23,308 nt of DNA. It comes from Thioalkalivibrio sp. (GTDB lineage: Bacteria; Pseudomonadota; Gammaproteobacteria; SpSt-1174). Below are positions 22,584 through 23,308 of this stretch, piece by piece. How positions within the stretch are numbered: position 1 is the first letter of the stretch; every line of letters begins with the position of its first letter. The DNA lies in assembly GCA_011046015.1 (NCBI GenBank), contig DSBO01000044.1, positions 1-23,308 of the forward strand, in the 5' to 3' direction. The translations under genes and the position numbers were made by a program. The notes beneath the pieces are model-generated. The model was given only the letters and a program-made list of their open reading frames with translations. It made no database searches and was not told where the DNA came from.

Positions 22584-23308
22584 ATGCGCACTCATTACTG
22601 TGGTCTCGTCGACGAGACCCTTACCGACCAGGAAGTGACCCTTTGTGGCTGGGTGAACCGTCGCCGGGACCACGGGGGCGTGATCTTCGTCGATCTGCGT
22701 GACCGCGAGGGCCTGGTGCAGGTGGTGTTCGATCCGGACCGCGCCGAGGTGTTCAGCACCGCCGAGCGTATCCGCAACGAGTACGTACTGCGCGTGCGCG
22801 GCCGGGTGCGCACGCGCCCCGAGGGGACCGTGAACACCGACCTGAAGAGCGGTCAGATCGAGGTGCTGGGCCTGGAGCTTGAGGTGCTGAACGCCGCCGA
22901 GACCCCGCCGTTCCAGCTCGACGACGACGACGTCAACGAGGAGTCCCGCCTCAAGTACCGCTACGTGGATCTGCGCCGCCCGGCCATGCAGCAGCGCATG
23001 CAGATGCGCGCCCGGGTGAGCCGCACCCTGCGCCGCTTCCTGGAAGAGAATGGCTTTCTCGACATCGAGACGCCGATGCTCACCAAGGCCACCCCCGAGG
23101 GCGCGCGCGACTACCTGGTGCCCAGCCGCACCCATCCGGGCGAATTCTTCGCCCTGCCGCAGTCACCGCAGATCTTCAAGCAGCTGCTGATGATGGGCGG
23201 CATGGACCGCTACTACCAGATCGTGCGCTGCTTCCGCGACGAGGACCTGCGCGCCGACCGCCAGCCCGAGTTCACCCAGCTCGACATCGAGACCACCTTC
23301 ATGGACGA
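22584..23308 (+). CDS. aspS: Aspartyl-tRNA synthetase, N-terminal part (3' end outside window)
   Basis: AspRS charges tRNA-Asp with aspartate in the cytoplasm. The visible 241 residues include the OB-fold anticodon-binding domain (GWVNRRRDHGGVIFVDLRD), the linker, and the start of the class II catalytic core with motif 2 (YYQIVRCFRDEDLRADRQPEFTQ). The gene runs off the right edge. His30 follows RRRD, and Gly81 lies in RTRPEGTVN. In E. coli, a discriminating enzyme, the corresponding residues are Leu and Lys. His and Gly are the residues reported in the non-discriminating AspRS of Pseudomonas, so this enzyme probably also charges tRNA-Asn, in a cell using GatCAB. That is inference from two positions. 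GGGGTAGG before ATG 22584 is the Shine-Dalgarno. Confidence 0.96.
   Translation, partial: MRTHYCGLVDETLTDQEVTLCGWVNRRRDHGGVIFVDLRDREGLVQVVFDPDRAEVFSTAERIRNEYVLRVRGRVRTRPEGTVNTDLKSGQIEVLGLELEVLNAAETPPFQLDDDDVNEESRLKYRYVDLRRPAMQQRMQMRARVSRTLRRFLEENGFLDIETPMLTKATPEGARDYLVPSRTHPGEFFALPQSPQIFKQLLMMGGMDRYYQIVRCFRDEDLRADRQPEFTQLDIETTFMD

Overview
The window is GC-rich, densely coded chromosomal DNA from a gammaproteobacterium. The best support is the bamD / rluD-pgeF / clpB neighbourhood, which has the same order and orientation as E. coli yfiO / rluD-yfiH-clpB, and the fmdB-DUF502-aspS string at the right end. GC-rich codon use, a predicted non-discriminating AspRS, a DUF302 protein and a DsrE-like protein suggest an environmental lineage such as Chromatiales/Ectothiorhodospirales. 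That placement is inference; no rRNA or other phylogenetic marker is in view.

Layout. 1-1409: the end of nadE and a complete PII gene (glnB). 1410-1712: repeat-rich spacer with a CACAGAGG-type inverted repeat, an intrinsic terminator and a 168-bp palindromic MITE-like element whose right end contains the stop codon of the next gene. 1709-3018 (minus): a nitroreductase-like gene and the lipoprotein gene bamD. 3093-8629 (plus): rluD, pgeF, a GcvR-like double-ACT gene, a peptide deformylase, a REP-like element, then clpB behind a good sigma-32-type promoter. 8650-9438 (minus): a spermidine-synthase-fold methyltransferase-like gene. 9669-9947: a small unknown gene.

9955-18061 (plus) is the most distinctive block, a copper/silver handling cluster. 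In order it holds a secreted Cys/His-rich small protein, a CusB-like lipoprotein adaptor with an N-terminal metal-binding domain, a CusA-like RND pump carrying all three Cu(I)/Ag(I)-binding methionines, a lipoprotein cytochrome c, a DUF2231 membrane protein with a His/Asp-rich tail, a DUF302 protein, a second small secreted protein, a Met/Gly-rich Spy/CpxP-like periplasmic protein and a SHOCT-domain membrane peptide. No outer-membrane channel (CusC) and no regulator is present. The likely logic is periplasmic capture and transfer of Cu(I)/Ag(I) to the pump, possibly with redox help from the cytochrome.

18123-21445 holds small unknown genes, an outer-membrane-protein-like gene interrupted by an in-frame amber codon, a membrane protein of unknown function, a Cys-rich small protein followed by a perfect 17-bp-stem palindrome, and a DsrE-like/SDR pair on the minus strand. 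21555-23308 is fmdB, DUF502 and the 5' part of aspS, with a terminator-like hairpin just before aspS.

I saw no rRNA, tRNA, CRISPR array, complete insertion sequence, phage gene or origin. All calls come from reading the sequence; no database search was run.
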